Assembly (NCBI RefSeq): GCF_003014735.1
Contig: NZ_PYAX01000002.1
Location: 744,001 to 808,000, forward strand
Direction of reading: 5' to 3'
From: Saccharothrix carnea
GTDB lineage: Bacteria > Actinomycetota > Actinomycetes > Mycobacteriales > Pseudonocardiaceae
Length of the DNA: 64,000 bases
Shown: in pieces, positions 52,332-59,660 of the stretch
Numbering within the stretch: the stretch's first letter is position 1
How the letters are laid out: each line of letters starts with the position of its first letter
Position numbers and translations under genes: made by a program
The notes under the pieces: generated by a model
Told to the model about the DNA's origin: nothing
Database searches by the model: none
Seen by the model: the letters and a program-made list of their open reading frames with translations, nothing else

Positions 52332-52566
52332 ATGCATCCACGAGTTCCCCGACTGGCCGCCCTGGGGCCGGCCGTCGCCGGGTTGGTGGCCGGGCCGGCG
52401 GTCGCCGTCAGCCCGCCTCGTTCGGGTTCAGCGCGTCCGGTGGGACGAACAGCGGGTTCACCGCGGAGGCGACCATCACCGACACCGGCTCCGGGCAGGT
52501 GTCGAACTGGCGCGCCACCTGGAACGCGCCGGCGGGTTCACGCTGAACGGCGTGGCGTGCGGGTAG
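52332..52566 (+). pseudogene. Decayed secreted CBM2 protein gene
   Basis: ATG 52332 begins a signal-peptide-like MHPRVPRLAALGPAVAGLVA, then CBM2 pieces follow in other frames: SGFTAEATITDTGSGQVSNW and RATWN in a second frame, and GFTLNGVACG with stop in a third. The middle of the module is missing. This is a CBM2-bearing protein gene ruined by frameshifts and internal deletion, still beside the CebR box. Its end overlaps the SDR gene on the other strand. Confidence 0.65.
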
Positions 52567-53446
52567 TGCCGTCCGCGGTGAGTCCGCACAGCTCGTCGGC
52601 GACGGCCCACAGCTCCTCCTCGCGCCGCTCGTCATAGGACTCGGACGACGAAGGGATCACCTCGCCCCGGCTGATGTAGGAACCGCTCTCGCCGGGGCGG
52701 GGTCCCGTCATCGTCTCCGCCAGCAGTCGGCCCGCCCGGTCCGCCGTGGTCGCGATCGGCAGGGTGACCAGGGCCTTGCCGATCGTGCGGAACGCGGCCC
52801 GCCCGAACCGGCCCGCGTCGCGCGACAGCTCCGTGTCCGGCACCAGGCCGGGGTTGTAGGAGTAGACGTCCACGCCCTCGGGCAGCCGGCGGCGGAGCGC
52901 GTGGACGAGGTAGACCACGCCGAGCTTGCTGGTCGCGTACGCCCGCCTGCCCTCCCGGCCGCCGCCCTCGCGTGGCCTGGCCAGCTCGCGCGGGTCGGTC
53001 CAGCGGGGCGGCGGGATCAGGCCCATGCTGTTGTGCGCGCTGTCGTGCACGTCGCTGCCGACGATGATGACGCGCGCCGGGTTGGTGAAGCGCGGGCGGA
53101 GCAGGTTCAGCAGCAGGTGGTAGGCGAGGACGTTCACGCCGAAGGTCATCTCGACGCCATCGGCGGTGTGCTTGTCCGTGGTGGCCATCTGCAGGCCCGC
53201 GTTGCCCAGGAACCCGTCGAGCGGCCGGTCGACCTCGGCCGCGGCACGGCGGATGTCGGCGAACGACGCCAGGTCGCAGAGCACTTCCGAGACGTTGTCG
53301 TTGCCGGTGCTCGCGGCCAGTTCGGCGGCCAGGCCGGGCCTGCGGTTGAACACGAGCAGGTGCTGGTCCGGGTGGTGGCGCAGGAGGTGCTCGGCGGCCT
53401 CGCGGCCGAGGCCCCGGCTGGCGCCGGTCATCGAAGTCGTGCCCAT
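52538..53446 (-). CDS. Short-chain dehydrogenase/reductase (protochlorophyllide-reductase-like)
   Basis: 302-aa SDR. Cofactor motif TGASRGLG near the N-terminus, NAG in FLGNAGLQMA and the YATSK active site (Tyr/Lys). The arrangement resembles plant-type WW-domain/protochlorophyllide oxidoreductase-like SDRs, often NADPH-specific. Substrate unknown. CAGGAG lies before ATG 53446. Divergent from a TetR regulator across a palindromic GGTAC region, so probably repressed by it. Confidence 0.88.
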   Translation of the reverse strand: MGTTSMTGASRGLGREAAEHLLRHHPDQHLLVFNRRPGLAAELAASTGNDNVSEVLCDLASFADIRRAAAEVDRPLDGFLGNAGLQMATTDKHTADGVEMTFGVNVLAYHLLLNLLRPRFTNPARVIIVGSDVHDSAHNSMGLIPPPRWTDPRELARPREGGGREGRRAYATSKLGVVYLVHALRRRLPEGVDVYSYNPGLVPDTELSRDAGRFGRAAFRTIGKALVTLPIATTADRAGRLLAETMTGPRPGESGSYISRGEVIPSSSESYDERREEELWAVADELCGLTADGTTRTPRRSA

Positions 53447-53476
53447 GGTGGCTCCTGGTCCGTTGTGCCGGTCGTT

Positions 53477-53537
53477 CGGTACGTGGTGCTAACTGGTACT
53501 CAGTACCGTACCGGACTTCGTACCGGGCCGCTATGCT
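53477..53537. promoter_or_regulatory. TetR/SDR divergent control region with GTAC palindromes
   Basis: GGTACTCAGTACC (53495-53507) is a perfect palindrome around one central base. CGGTACG (53477-53483) and CGTACCG (53507-53513, repeated 53519-53525) add symmetric half sites. The tetR-type -10 TATGCT (53532-53537) ends six bases before ATG 53544. Confidence 0.6.
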
Positions 53538-53543
53538 GAGGCC

Positions 53544-54146
53544 ATGCCGACGTCGGAACCGCTGCCGCTGCGCGAGCGCAAGCAGCAGCGTGCGCGGGAA
53601 CAGATCGTGACGGCGGCGTTCGAGCTGTTCGCCGAGCGCGGGTTCGCCGCGGTAACGGTCACCGACATCGCCGAGCGGGCCGAGGTGGGCCGGACGACGT
53701 TCTTCCGCTACTTCGGCGACAAGCAGGAGGTCGTGTTCTCCGACGAGCAGGCGATCGTCGAGAAGGCGACCACGCGGTTCCGGGCGTCGCCGCCGGTCAC
53801 GGACCTGGCGGGTGCGGTGGCGCAGCTGCGCGCGATCGCGGTGGAGCTGTGCCGCGAGCTCACGGTGGACGGCGAGCACTACCGCCGGCACGAGCAGTTG
53901 CTGCGCGAGAACCCCGAGCTGCGGGACCGTTCGGGGCGGAAGTTCGCCGGGCTCTGCGACGTCTTCCGCACCACCCTGCTCGACCGGGGAGCGTCCCCCG
54001 AGGTGGCCGTGCTCGCGCCCCAGTTGGCGCTGGCGTGTTACGCGGCCGGCAACGCGCTGGCGAACGGCGAGCCGGCCTTGCTGCCCGGCGCGGTGGACTC
54101 CGCGTTCGCCCGGCTGGACGACCTGGCCCACCGCGACCACGCCTGA
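53544..54146 (+). CDS. TetR-family regulator
   Basis: 200-aa repressor. N-terminal HTH: REQIVTAAFELFAERGFAAV, then VTDIAERAEVGRTTFFRYFGDK, a classic TetR pattern. The C-terminal ligand domain is unassigned. Leaderless start suggested by TATGCT six bases upstream. Divergent from the SDR gene; mutual control expected. Confidence 0.92.
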   Translation: MPTSEPLPLRERKQQRAREQIVTAAFELFAERGFAAVTVTDIAERAEVGRTTFFRYFGDKQEVVFSDEQAIVEKATTRFRASPPVTDLAGAVAQLRAIAVELCRELTVDGEHYRRHEQLLRENPELRDRSGRKFAGLCDVFRTTLLDRGASPEVAVLAPQLALACYAAGNALANGEPALLPGAVDSAFARLDDLAHRDHA

Positions 54147-54232
54147 TCCCACTCCCGCTGGACGGCCGCTCGAGCCGCCCTGGATCATTCCTCGATCGCG
54201 TTTCCAGCGAGTTCGAAGCGCCCGGCAATTGA

Positions 54233-54262
54233 TTGACGCAAATCCGCGCGGCCCAGTAGCGT
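54233..54262 (+). promoter_or_regulatory. Promoter of the small secreted protein
   Basis: -35 TTGACG (54233-54238), 18-bp spacer, -10 TAGCGT (54257-54262); the leader to ATG 54346 is about 77 nt and without obvious structure. The surrounding 54147-54345 is otherwise empty. Confidence 0.6.
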
Positions 54263-54345
54263 CACTATTCCGAGGGGCACGGCCCATCACCATCGAGCCC
54301 CGATGTGCGATTCGAGCACGAAACTTCAGAAACGAGTCAATCCGT

Positions 54346-54708
54346 ATGCGCAGACTAGCTTCTCTCGCGGCGGGCATTTTCGCCGTCGCGGCCATGCTGA
54401 CGTTGACCCCGGCGGCCATGGCCGCCGATACGGCGACCCCTCATCAGGTGGCCGCCCCGCAAAGCCCCGCACCGGGCATCCTGGCGGAGGCTCCCTGTGG
54501 CGTGAGCAAACAGGCCACCCCGCCTCCCTTCGCCACCATTCGGTACTACTACCGGAACTGCTTCACCTACAACCAGAAGCTCACGGTGATCTTCCAGAAC
54601 CGCGGTGAACTGTGGTGCCTCGGGCCGGGAACCCACTTCATCGGCGCCAACCCGATCGTCCAGAACATCTACACCCCCTACCCGGAGGGTGAGAACAACC
54701 GCTGCTGA
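54346..54708 (+). CDS. Small secreted four-cysteine protein (DUF6355-like)
   Basis: 120-aa exported protein: signal peptide MRRLASLAAGIFAVAAMLT ending AMAA, then a mature chain of about 85 residues with four cysteines (CGVSK, RNCF, LWCLGPG, and the final NNRC) probably in two disulfides. The pattern CG...YYYRNC...V...WCLGPGTHFIG...C resembles DUF6355, a family found beside natural-product genes. Function unknown; could be an extracellular binding or inhibitor protein. A strong promoter and an unusually long perfect hairpin downstream suggest an abundant monocistronic transcript. Confidence 0.7.
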   Translation: MRRLASLAAGIFAVAAMLTLTPAAMAADTATPHQVAAPQSPAPGILAEAPCGVSKQATPPPFATIRYYYRNCFTYNQKLTVIFQNRGELWCLGPGTHFIGANPIVQNIYTPYPEGENNRC

Positions 54709-54759
54709 CCCGGACCGCTCCGGATCCGCCGCGACCAGGCGGAATCGGGTAGTCGACCC

Positions 54760-54810
54760 CACGCGGAACAGCCGCACCCGGCACTGGTCCGGGTGCGGCT
54801 GTTCCGCGTG
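54760..54810. terminator. Perfect 22-bp hairpin
   Basis: Arms 54760-54781 and 54789-54810 are perfectly complementary over 22 bp with a 7-nt loop; no U-tract follows. It lies 52 bp after the secreted-protein gene and 141 bp before hisG. Terminator or mRNA-stabilising hairpin. Confidence 0.75.
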
Positions 54811-54951
54811 CGGGAGGTGTCGTGGCCGGCGACACACGGTCCGCCCCTTGCGCGCGACGCGAGCCCGTCACCGGCGATCACGCAAATCATGGCCACTGCC
54901 TGGGCATACCCGGAACGGGAAGGGGTCGCCCGGTGTGGGAGACTCCGCCCC

Positions 54952-55815
54952 ATGGCTCCTCTTCGCTTCGCCCTGCCCAACAAGGGCTCGTTGAGTGCTC
55001 CCGCGGCCCAAATGCTGGCCGAAGCGGGCTACCGGGTGAACAGGTCCGGCCGTGAGCTGATCGTGGCGGACCCGGCAAATGATGTGCAGTTCTTTTTCCT
55101 GCGTCCCCGCGACATCGCGGTGTACGTGGGCGAGGGGTCGTTGGACGTCGGCATCACCGGTCGTGATCTGCTGCTCGATTCCACCGTGTCGGCGAAGGAA
55201 ATCCTGCCGCTCGGCTTCGGCCGGGCGTCGTTCTACTTCGCGTCCAAGCCGGGCGGCATCCACGACGCCGCGGGCCTGGAGGGCAGGCGGATCGCGACCA
55301 GCTACCCGAACCTGGTCGAGCACCACCTGTCCGACCTGGGCATCAAGGCGCACCTCGTGCGGCTCGACGGCGCGGTGGAGACCGCCGTGGAGCTGGGTGT
55401 GGCCGACGCGATCGCCGACGTGGTGGAAACCGGCATCACGCTGAAGACCTCGGGCCTGGAGACGTTCGGCTCGCCGATCCTCAAGTCCGAGGCCGTGCTG
55501 ATCCAGGGCGACACCGTCGCCGACGCGCCGGACGCGGTGCGCGCGGTCGAGATCCTGCACCGCAGGTTGCAGGGCGTGCTGATCGCCCGCCGCTACGTGA
55601 TCCTCGACTTCGACTGCCCGGTCGAGGCGCAGGAGGAGGCCTTCAAGCTCGTGCCCGGCATCGAGTCGCCGACCGTCTCGCCGCTGGCCCGTGAGGGCTG
55701 GGTGGCGGTCCGCTCGCTCGTGCCGCGCGACGACGCGCCGTTCATCATGGACGAGCTGTGGCGCGTCGGCGCCCGCGCCATCCTGGTCAGCTCCCTGGAC
55801 ACCTGCCGCATCTAG
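54952..55815 (+). CDS. hisG: ATP phosphoribosyltransferase, long form
   Basis: 287-aa HisG that joins ATP and PRPP in the first step of histidine synthesis. LPNKGSLSAPAAQMLAEAGY and VGITGRDLLLD mark the catalytic domains, ATSYPNLVEHHL the middle, and the C-terminal regulatory domain (about 205-283, EAFKLVPGIESPTVSPL) is present, so the enzyme should be histidine-inhibited without HisZ. The usual partner hisE is not immediately upstream, which is unusual for actinobacteria. ATG 54952 fits the conserved N-terminus. Confidence 0.95.
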   Translation: MAPLRFALPNKGSLSAPAAQMLAEAGYRVNRSGRELIVADPANDVQFFFLRPRDIAVYVGEGSLDVGITGRDLLLDSTVSAKEILPLGFGRASFYFASKPGGIHDAAGLEGRRIATSYPNLVEHHLSDLGIKAHLVRLDGAVETAVELGVADAIADVVETGITLKTSGLETFGSPILKSEAVLIQGDTVADAPDAVRAVEILHRRLQGVLIARRYVILDFDCPVEAQEEAFKLVPGIESPTVSPLAREGWVAVRSLVPRDDAPFIMDELWRVGARAILVSSLDTCRI

Positions 55816-55825
55816 TACCGCGATC

Positions 55826-55876
55826 CCGGACTCCCCGTTCGCCCCAGGCCGGCACCTGCGGCGGCGGGGAGTCCGG
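55826..55876. terminator. 12-bp hairpin after hisG
   Basis: CCGGACTCCCCG (55826-55837) pairs perfectly with CGGGGAGTCCGG (55865-55876), starting 11 bp after the hisG stop. Likely transcription terminator. Confidence 0.6.
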
Positions 55877-56158
55877 CATTTCGGCCTTGTACCGCCGTCA
55901 GGACAAACCAGCTCCCGACGCGATCCGTCACATTCACGACACGCAGGTGGTACTAGCACCCCTTACGTGGAATATCTCACTGTGCGTGTCCACCTTTGGC
56001 CCGAACGAGCGAGCCGCTACGCCCGAAATCGTGCTTCCTTGCCCGCCCTGTAGCGCCCTGATACTGTCGAACAATAATCAGACGTAGTTAGTGGGAAATA
56101 AACACGTCGAGCGGATGCTCTTTCCGGCCACTCGGGTATCACAGGGGGACGGCAAGTC
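55877..56158 (+). other. Upstream region of the SARP gene
   Basis: No gene seen. The stretch from about 56050 to 56100 is markedly less GC-rich than the window (many A/T triplets), typical of a regulated promoter. AGGGGGA ends about nine bases before ATG 56159. No heptameric SARP repeats were found here. Confidence 0.4.
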
Positions 56159-57007
56159 ATGAACACCCACCCGACAGCGCTCGAGCGGCACCGCGAGTTA
56201 CCGGACGAAATAGCGGGTCACCCCGGGTCGGTCGCAGCCACTCCCCCGGTGCCGCCACTGATCACGTTCTCGACCCTCGGCACGCTCCAGATCCGGACCG
56301 GCCACCGCGATTGCGCGCCCAAGGCGCCCAAGGTGCTCCAAGTACTGGCCCTGCTGCTGGTGCGGGCCAACCGCACGGTGCGGACCGAGTCGCTGATCGA
56401 GGAACTCTGGGGCAGGAAGCCACCGCGCAGCGCGCTCACCACCATCCAGACCTACGTCTACCAGCTGCGCAGGCTGTTCGAGCGGGAGCGGATCGCCGCG
56501 GGCGGTGACGACGTGCTCGTCACCCGCGCGCCGGGCTACGCGCTGCGGGTCCAGCCGCGGCAACTCGACCTGCAGGTCTTCCAGGACCTGCGCGCCGAGG
56601 GACGCTCCCACTTCGGCCGGCGGGAGTACTCGCAGGCATCGGCCAGCCTGCGTGCCGCGCTGAAGCTGTGGACCGAGAACCCCCTGGCGAACGTCAAGCT
56701 GGGCACCCAGCTCTCCGCGCACGTGGTCGAGCTGCACGAGCAGCGGCGCACCACGCTCCAGCTGGCGATCGAGTCCGAGATGGAACTGGGCCTGCACCGC
56801 GAACTGGTCGGCGAGCTGTGGTCGCTGACCGCGGTCTACCCGCTCGACGAGTGGTTCCACCAGCAGCACATGCGCGTGCTGGACCGCAGCGGGCGGCGCA
56901 GCGACGCGCTGCGGGTGTACCGGCGCCTGCGCGGCACGCTGCACGACGAGCTGGGCATCGAGCCCGCGCCGGAGACGCAGGAGCTGCACCGACACCTGCT
57001 CCGGTAG
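56159..57007 (+). CDS. SARP-family transcriptional activator
   Basis: 282-aa Streptomyces-antibiotic-regulatory-protein type activator. An OmpR-like winged helix (about 33-125: KVLQVLALLLVRANRTVRTESLIEELWG, then TTIQTYVYQLRRLF and APGYALRV) is followed by the BTAD domain (about 135-282: LDLQVFQDLRAEGRSHF, WHFQQHMRVLDRSGRR-like helices, LGIEPAPETQELHRHLL). SARPs bind direct repeats near -35 boxes and switch on secondary-metabolite clusters. Its presence, with glycosyltransferase and exporter genes, hints at a metabolite locus. Not fused to an ATPase. Confidence 0.92.
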   Translation: MNTHPTALERHRELPDEIAGHPGSVAATPPVPPLITFSTLGTLQIRTGHRDCAPKAPKVLQVLALLLVRANRTVRTESLIEELWGRKPPRSALTTIQTYVYQLRRLFERERIAAGGDDVLVTRAPGYALRVQPRQLDLQVFQDLRAEGRSHFGRREYSQASASLRAALKLWTENPLANVKLGTQLSAHVVELHEQRRTTLQLAIESEMELGLHRELVGELWSLTAVYPLDEWFHQQHMRVLDRSGRRSDALRVYRRLRGTLHDELGIEPAPETQELHRHLLR

Positions 57008-57091
57008 CCCCGGACCGGACGGCGGCGCCCCTGCGCCCGCCCCGCGACGACGGCCGGGCACACCGCGGTGCGCCCGGCCGTCAGGGGGTCG

Positions 57092-57664
57092 TCAGAGCTG
57101 GTACGGACGCTTCGCCTTGGCCTCGGTCAGGCACAGCGCCCACCAGACGAGCTGGTCGAGCAGCGTCTTGGCCGCCGCCGCGTACTCGGCGGCCTCTTTC
57201 GGCTCGCCGTGGTCGTCGAAGCTGTCGCGGGCGCCGTGGAAGCTCACCGTGTCGCGGATCGGCACGGCGTGCACCTCGGCGAAGACCTGCCGCAGGTGCT
57301 CGACCGCGCGCAGGCCGCCGGCCCGGCCGCCGTAGGACACGAACGCGACCGGCTTGGCCACCCACTCGTCGTAGTGCCAGTCGATGGCGACCTTGATGGC
57401 GGCCGGGTAGCTGTGGTTGTACTCCGGCGTCACGACGACGAACGCCTCGGCCTCGGCGAGCCTCGACCGCACCGCCGCGCCCTCGGGGCCCGGTTCGGCG
57501 CCGAGCGGTTCGGGCAACCCGATCTCGGCGAGGTCGATGACGTCGACGATCACGTCCTCCCGCTGTTCCGCCTGACCGACGAACCACCGGGCCACGGTCG
57601 GCGCGAAGCGCCCCGTCCTGGTGCTGCCGATGATCACGGCCAAGCGGATGGGTTGACTCGACAT
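57092..57664 (-). CDS. NADPH-dependent FMN reductase
   Basis: 190-aa flavodoxin-fold reductase. IIGSTRTGRFAPTVARW binds FMN phosphate, PEYNHSYPAAIKVAIDW and SYGGRAGGLRAVEHLRQV are family motifs. It supplies reduced flavin or reduces quinones or azo compounds. GAGAGGA precedes ATG 57664. Convergent with the SARP gene, upstream of the glycosyltransferase in opposite reading order. Confidence 0.9.
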   Translation of the reverse strand: MSSQPIRLAVIIGSTRTGRFAPTVARWFVGQAEQREDVIVDVIDLAEIGLPEPLGAEPGPEGAAVRSRLAEAEAFVVVTPEYNHSYPAAIKVAIDWHYDEWVAKPVAFVSYGGRAGGLRAVEHLRQVFAEVHAVPIRDTVSFHGARDSFDDHGEPKEAAEYAAAAKTLLDQLVWWALCLTEAKAKRPYQL

Positions 57665-57749
57665 GGGTGTCCTCTCGTTCGACGGCCGGACGACTCGACC
57701 ATCCGTGACCGCGCCGGCACGAACCGTATTACCTCTAGTTGGCTGGAGA

Positions 57750-58883
57750 TCAAGCTGACCGCGCGCCGGTGGCGGCGATGCTCTCCAGCCTGCTCACCAC
57801 GGCCGGCGGACCCGGCAGCGCGGCGATCTCCGCGCGCAACCGGACAGCGGCGAGTCGGTAGGTCGGCCCGGTGAGCACTTCCGCGCACACGGCACGCACC
57901 CGGGTCGGCGTGTCCTCGTCGGCCGGGACCAGCTTGGCCGCGCCGTAGTCCGCCAAGGGCTGGTAGTAGGTCGCGAACTCCGGCGTGTGCGGGATGATCA
58001 CCTGTGGCACGCCCGCGGCGGCGCACCCCAGCATCGTGCTGCCGCCGCCGTGGTGGATCGCCAGGTCGCAGGTCGGCGCCAGCACGTCGAACGGCATCCA
58101 GCCCGCCCTGGCCTTGGGCGGCAGCGGGCCGAGCTGCGCGGCGATGTGGTCGGGGGTGGCGATGAGCAGCTCGACGTCCAGGTCCGCCGCCGCGTGGATC
58201 ATCGCGGTCAGGTCGTCGAGCGCGTGGTCCGCGCTGACCCTGCTGCCCGCCGAGATCCACACCCTCGGCAGGTCCTCTTTGGTGTACATCCAGGGTTCGA
58301 CCGGCTTCGCCGGCGCGTAGGACACGTAGCGCATCGGTTCGCCGACCGCCGAACCCGGTGGTCGGACGCTCTCCGGGCACAGGACCAGGCCGCACGCCGG
58401 TGTGGGCAGGTGGGCGAAACCGAGCCTGCGCAACTCCTCGAACGTGGCGTCCTGGCGGTTGCGCGGTTCGGCCATGCCGAACTCCACGGTGGCGAGCGGG
58501 ATGCCGAACTCCGCCGAGAGCAACGACGCGGCGACGGCCAGCGGGCCGCCGACGATCACGTCCGGGCGCCACCCGCGCACCAGCCCGACGAGGTCGTGGT
58601 AGGTGTCGGCGGCGATGCGCGCACCGAGTGCTCCGAGGACCGCGGCCCGTTCTTCCAGGTCCTCGGGCAGCGGAGCGAGCTTGCCGTCGCGCAGCACGCG
58701 GTAGTCCCTCGGTGCCTTCCGCGGCGCGGCGACGGCCGGTAAGCCGGCCTCCAGCAGCAGCGGTAACGCCTCTGCGTAGGCGGCGGCGAACACCTCGTGC
58801 CCCGCGCTTCGCACGGCTTGCGCCAACGGCACGATCGGCAGGATGGAACCGGCCCCGCCCTCGGAGACGAACAGGAACTTCAT
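57750..58883 (-). CDS. GT1-family glycosyltransferase (natural-product type)
   Basis: 377-aa GT-B fold glycosyltransferase. N-terminal FVSEGGAGSILPIVPLAQAVRSAGHEV is the acceptor-domain start; the donor site is HHGGGSTMLGCAAAGVPQVI. It resembles the activator-type macrolide/anthracycline glycosyltransferases. No auxiliary P450-like protein or deoxysugar genes are adjacent. Either builds a glycoside or inactivates a toxic compound by glycosylation; the latter suits the adjacent TetR and exporter. CAAGGAT precedes ATG. Confidence 0.9.
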   Translation of the reverse strand: MKFLFVSEGGAGSILPIVPLAQAVRSAGHEVFAAAYAEALPLLLEAGLPAVAAPRKAPRDYRVLRDGKLAPLPEDLEERAAVLGALGARIAADTYHDLVGLVRGWRPDVIVGGPLAVAASLLSAEFGIPLATVEFGMAEPRNRQDATFEELRRLGFAHLPTPACGLVLCPESVRPPGSAVGEPMRYVSYAPAKPVEPWMYTKEDLPRVWISAGSRVSADHALDDLTAMIHAAADLDVELLIATPDHIAAQLGPLPPKARAGWMPFDVLAPTCDLAIHHGGGSTMLGCAAAGVPQVIIPHTPEFATYYQPLADYGAAKLVPADEDTPTRVRAVCAEVLTGPTYRLAAVRLRAEIAALPGPPAVVSRLESIAATGARSA

Positions 58884-58922
58884 TGATCTCGATCCTTGGG
58901 TAGAGGTCGGCGGAGGCCGGCG

Positions 58923-59573
58923 TCACTCGGGACGGCGCATCAGGTCGCCCAGGCCGGACTCCAGCAACCCGAACGCGTGCTCGGCGCCGGCCACCGCGTC
59001 GGGGTAGATGTCGCCGGGGGCTTCGCCTGCCAGGACGCGGCGGGCGTTCTCGGTGACGAGGGTGTGCAGGACGCTGTGGATCTGGGCCGAGATCAGCGCC
59101 GCGGTGAGCTCCGGGCAGCCCTCTTCGACCAGTGCCTCGGTCAGCAGCTGCCGGCTCTGGTCCTGGTACTGCCTGTCCCGCTCGGCGATGGTGGGCGTGG
59201 CGTGGATCAGCCTGGTCAGCCGCAGCACGTCGGGCTCGTCGCTGAGGCCGCTCGTCGACCGCCGCTCGGCCAGCGCGGTCAGCAGGTACTCGCGCACGGC
59301 GTCGTGCGGCGTCTGCCCGGGCGCCCGCCCGCGGACCGCGGCCGCGGGTTCGTAGACGCGGTGCTTGCCCGCTTCCAGGACCAGGTCCGCCTTGAGCGAG
59401 AAGTAGTTGAACAGCGTCTTCTTGGACACCTCGGCGGTGGCCGCGATCTCGGCGCAGGAAACGTTGTCGAAGCCGTGCGCCTCGAACAGGTCGAGGGCGG
59501 CCCGCGCCAACTGCTGCCGGGTGGCGTCCTTCTTGCGCTCGCGCAGGCTCACGTGCTCGTCCACGACCGTCAT
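58923..59573 (-). CDS. TetR-family regulator
   Basis: 216-aa repressor. HTH: RQQLARAALDLFEAHGFDNV and CAEIAATAEVSKKTLFNYFSLK. The C-terminal part (about 80-216) resembles TetR regulators of exporters. Divergent from the heterodimeric ABC exporter over an 87-bp region rich in direct and inverted repeats, and 39 bp from the glycosyltransferase downstream, so it may form an operon with it. Likely controls self-resistance genes; ligand unknown. Confidence 0.9.
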   Translation of the reverse strand: MTVVDEHVSLRERKKDATRQQLARAALDLFEAHGFDNVSCAEIAATAEVSKKTLFNYFSLKADLVLEAGKHRVYEPAAAVRGRAPGQTPHDAVREYLLTALAERRSTSGLSDEPDVLRLTRLIHATPTIAERDRQYQDQSRQLLTEALVEEGCPELTAALISAQIHSVLHTLVTENARRVLAGEAPGDIYPDAVAGAEHAFGLLESGLGDLMRRPE

Positions 59574-59594
59574 GATACACCGAGGGTATCACTC

Positions 59595-59654
59595 CTCCGG
59601 GTGTAGAAGTACAGGGGGTAAAAATGTACTCCGGGTGTAAATGTCTGCTACGGT
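59595..59654. promoter_or_regulatory. TetR/ABC control region
   Basis: CTCCGGGTGTA occurs twice (59595-59605, 59629-59639), 34 bp apart; AGTACA (59608-59613) and TGTACT (59625-59630) form an inverted repeat between them. A TACGGT -10 (59649-59654) is six bases before GTG 59661. Confidence 0.6.
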
Positions 59655-59660
59655 CGCCCG

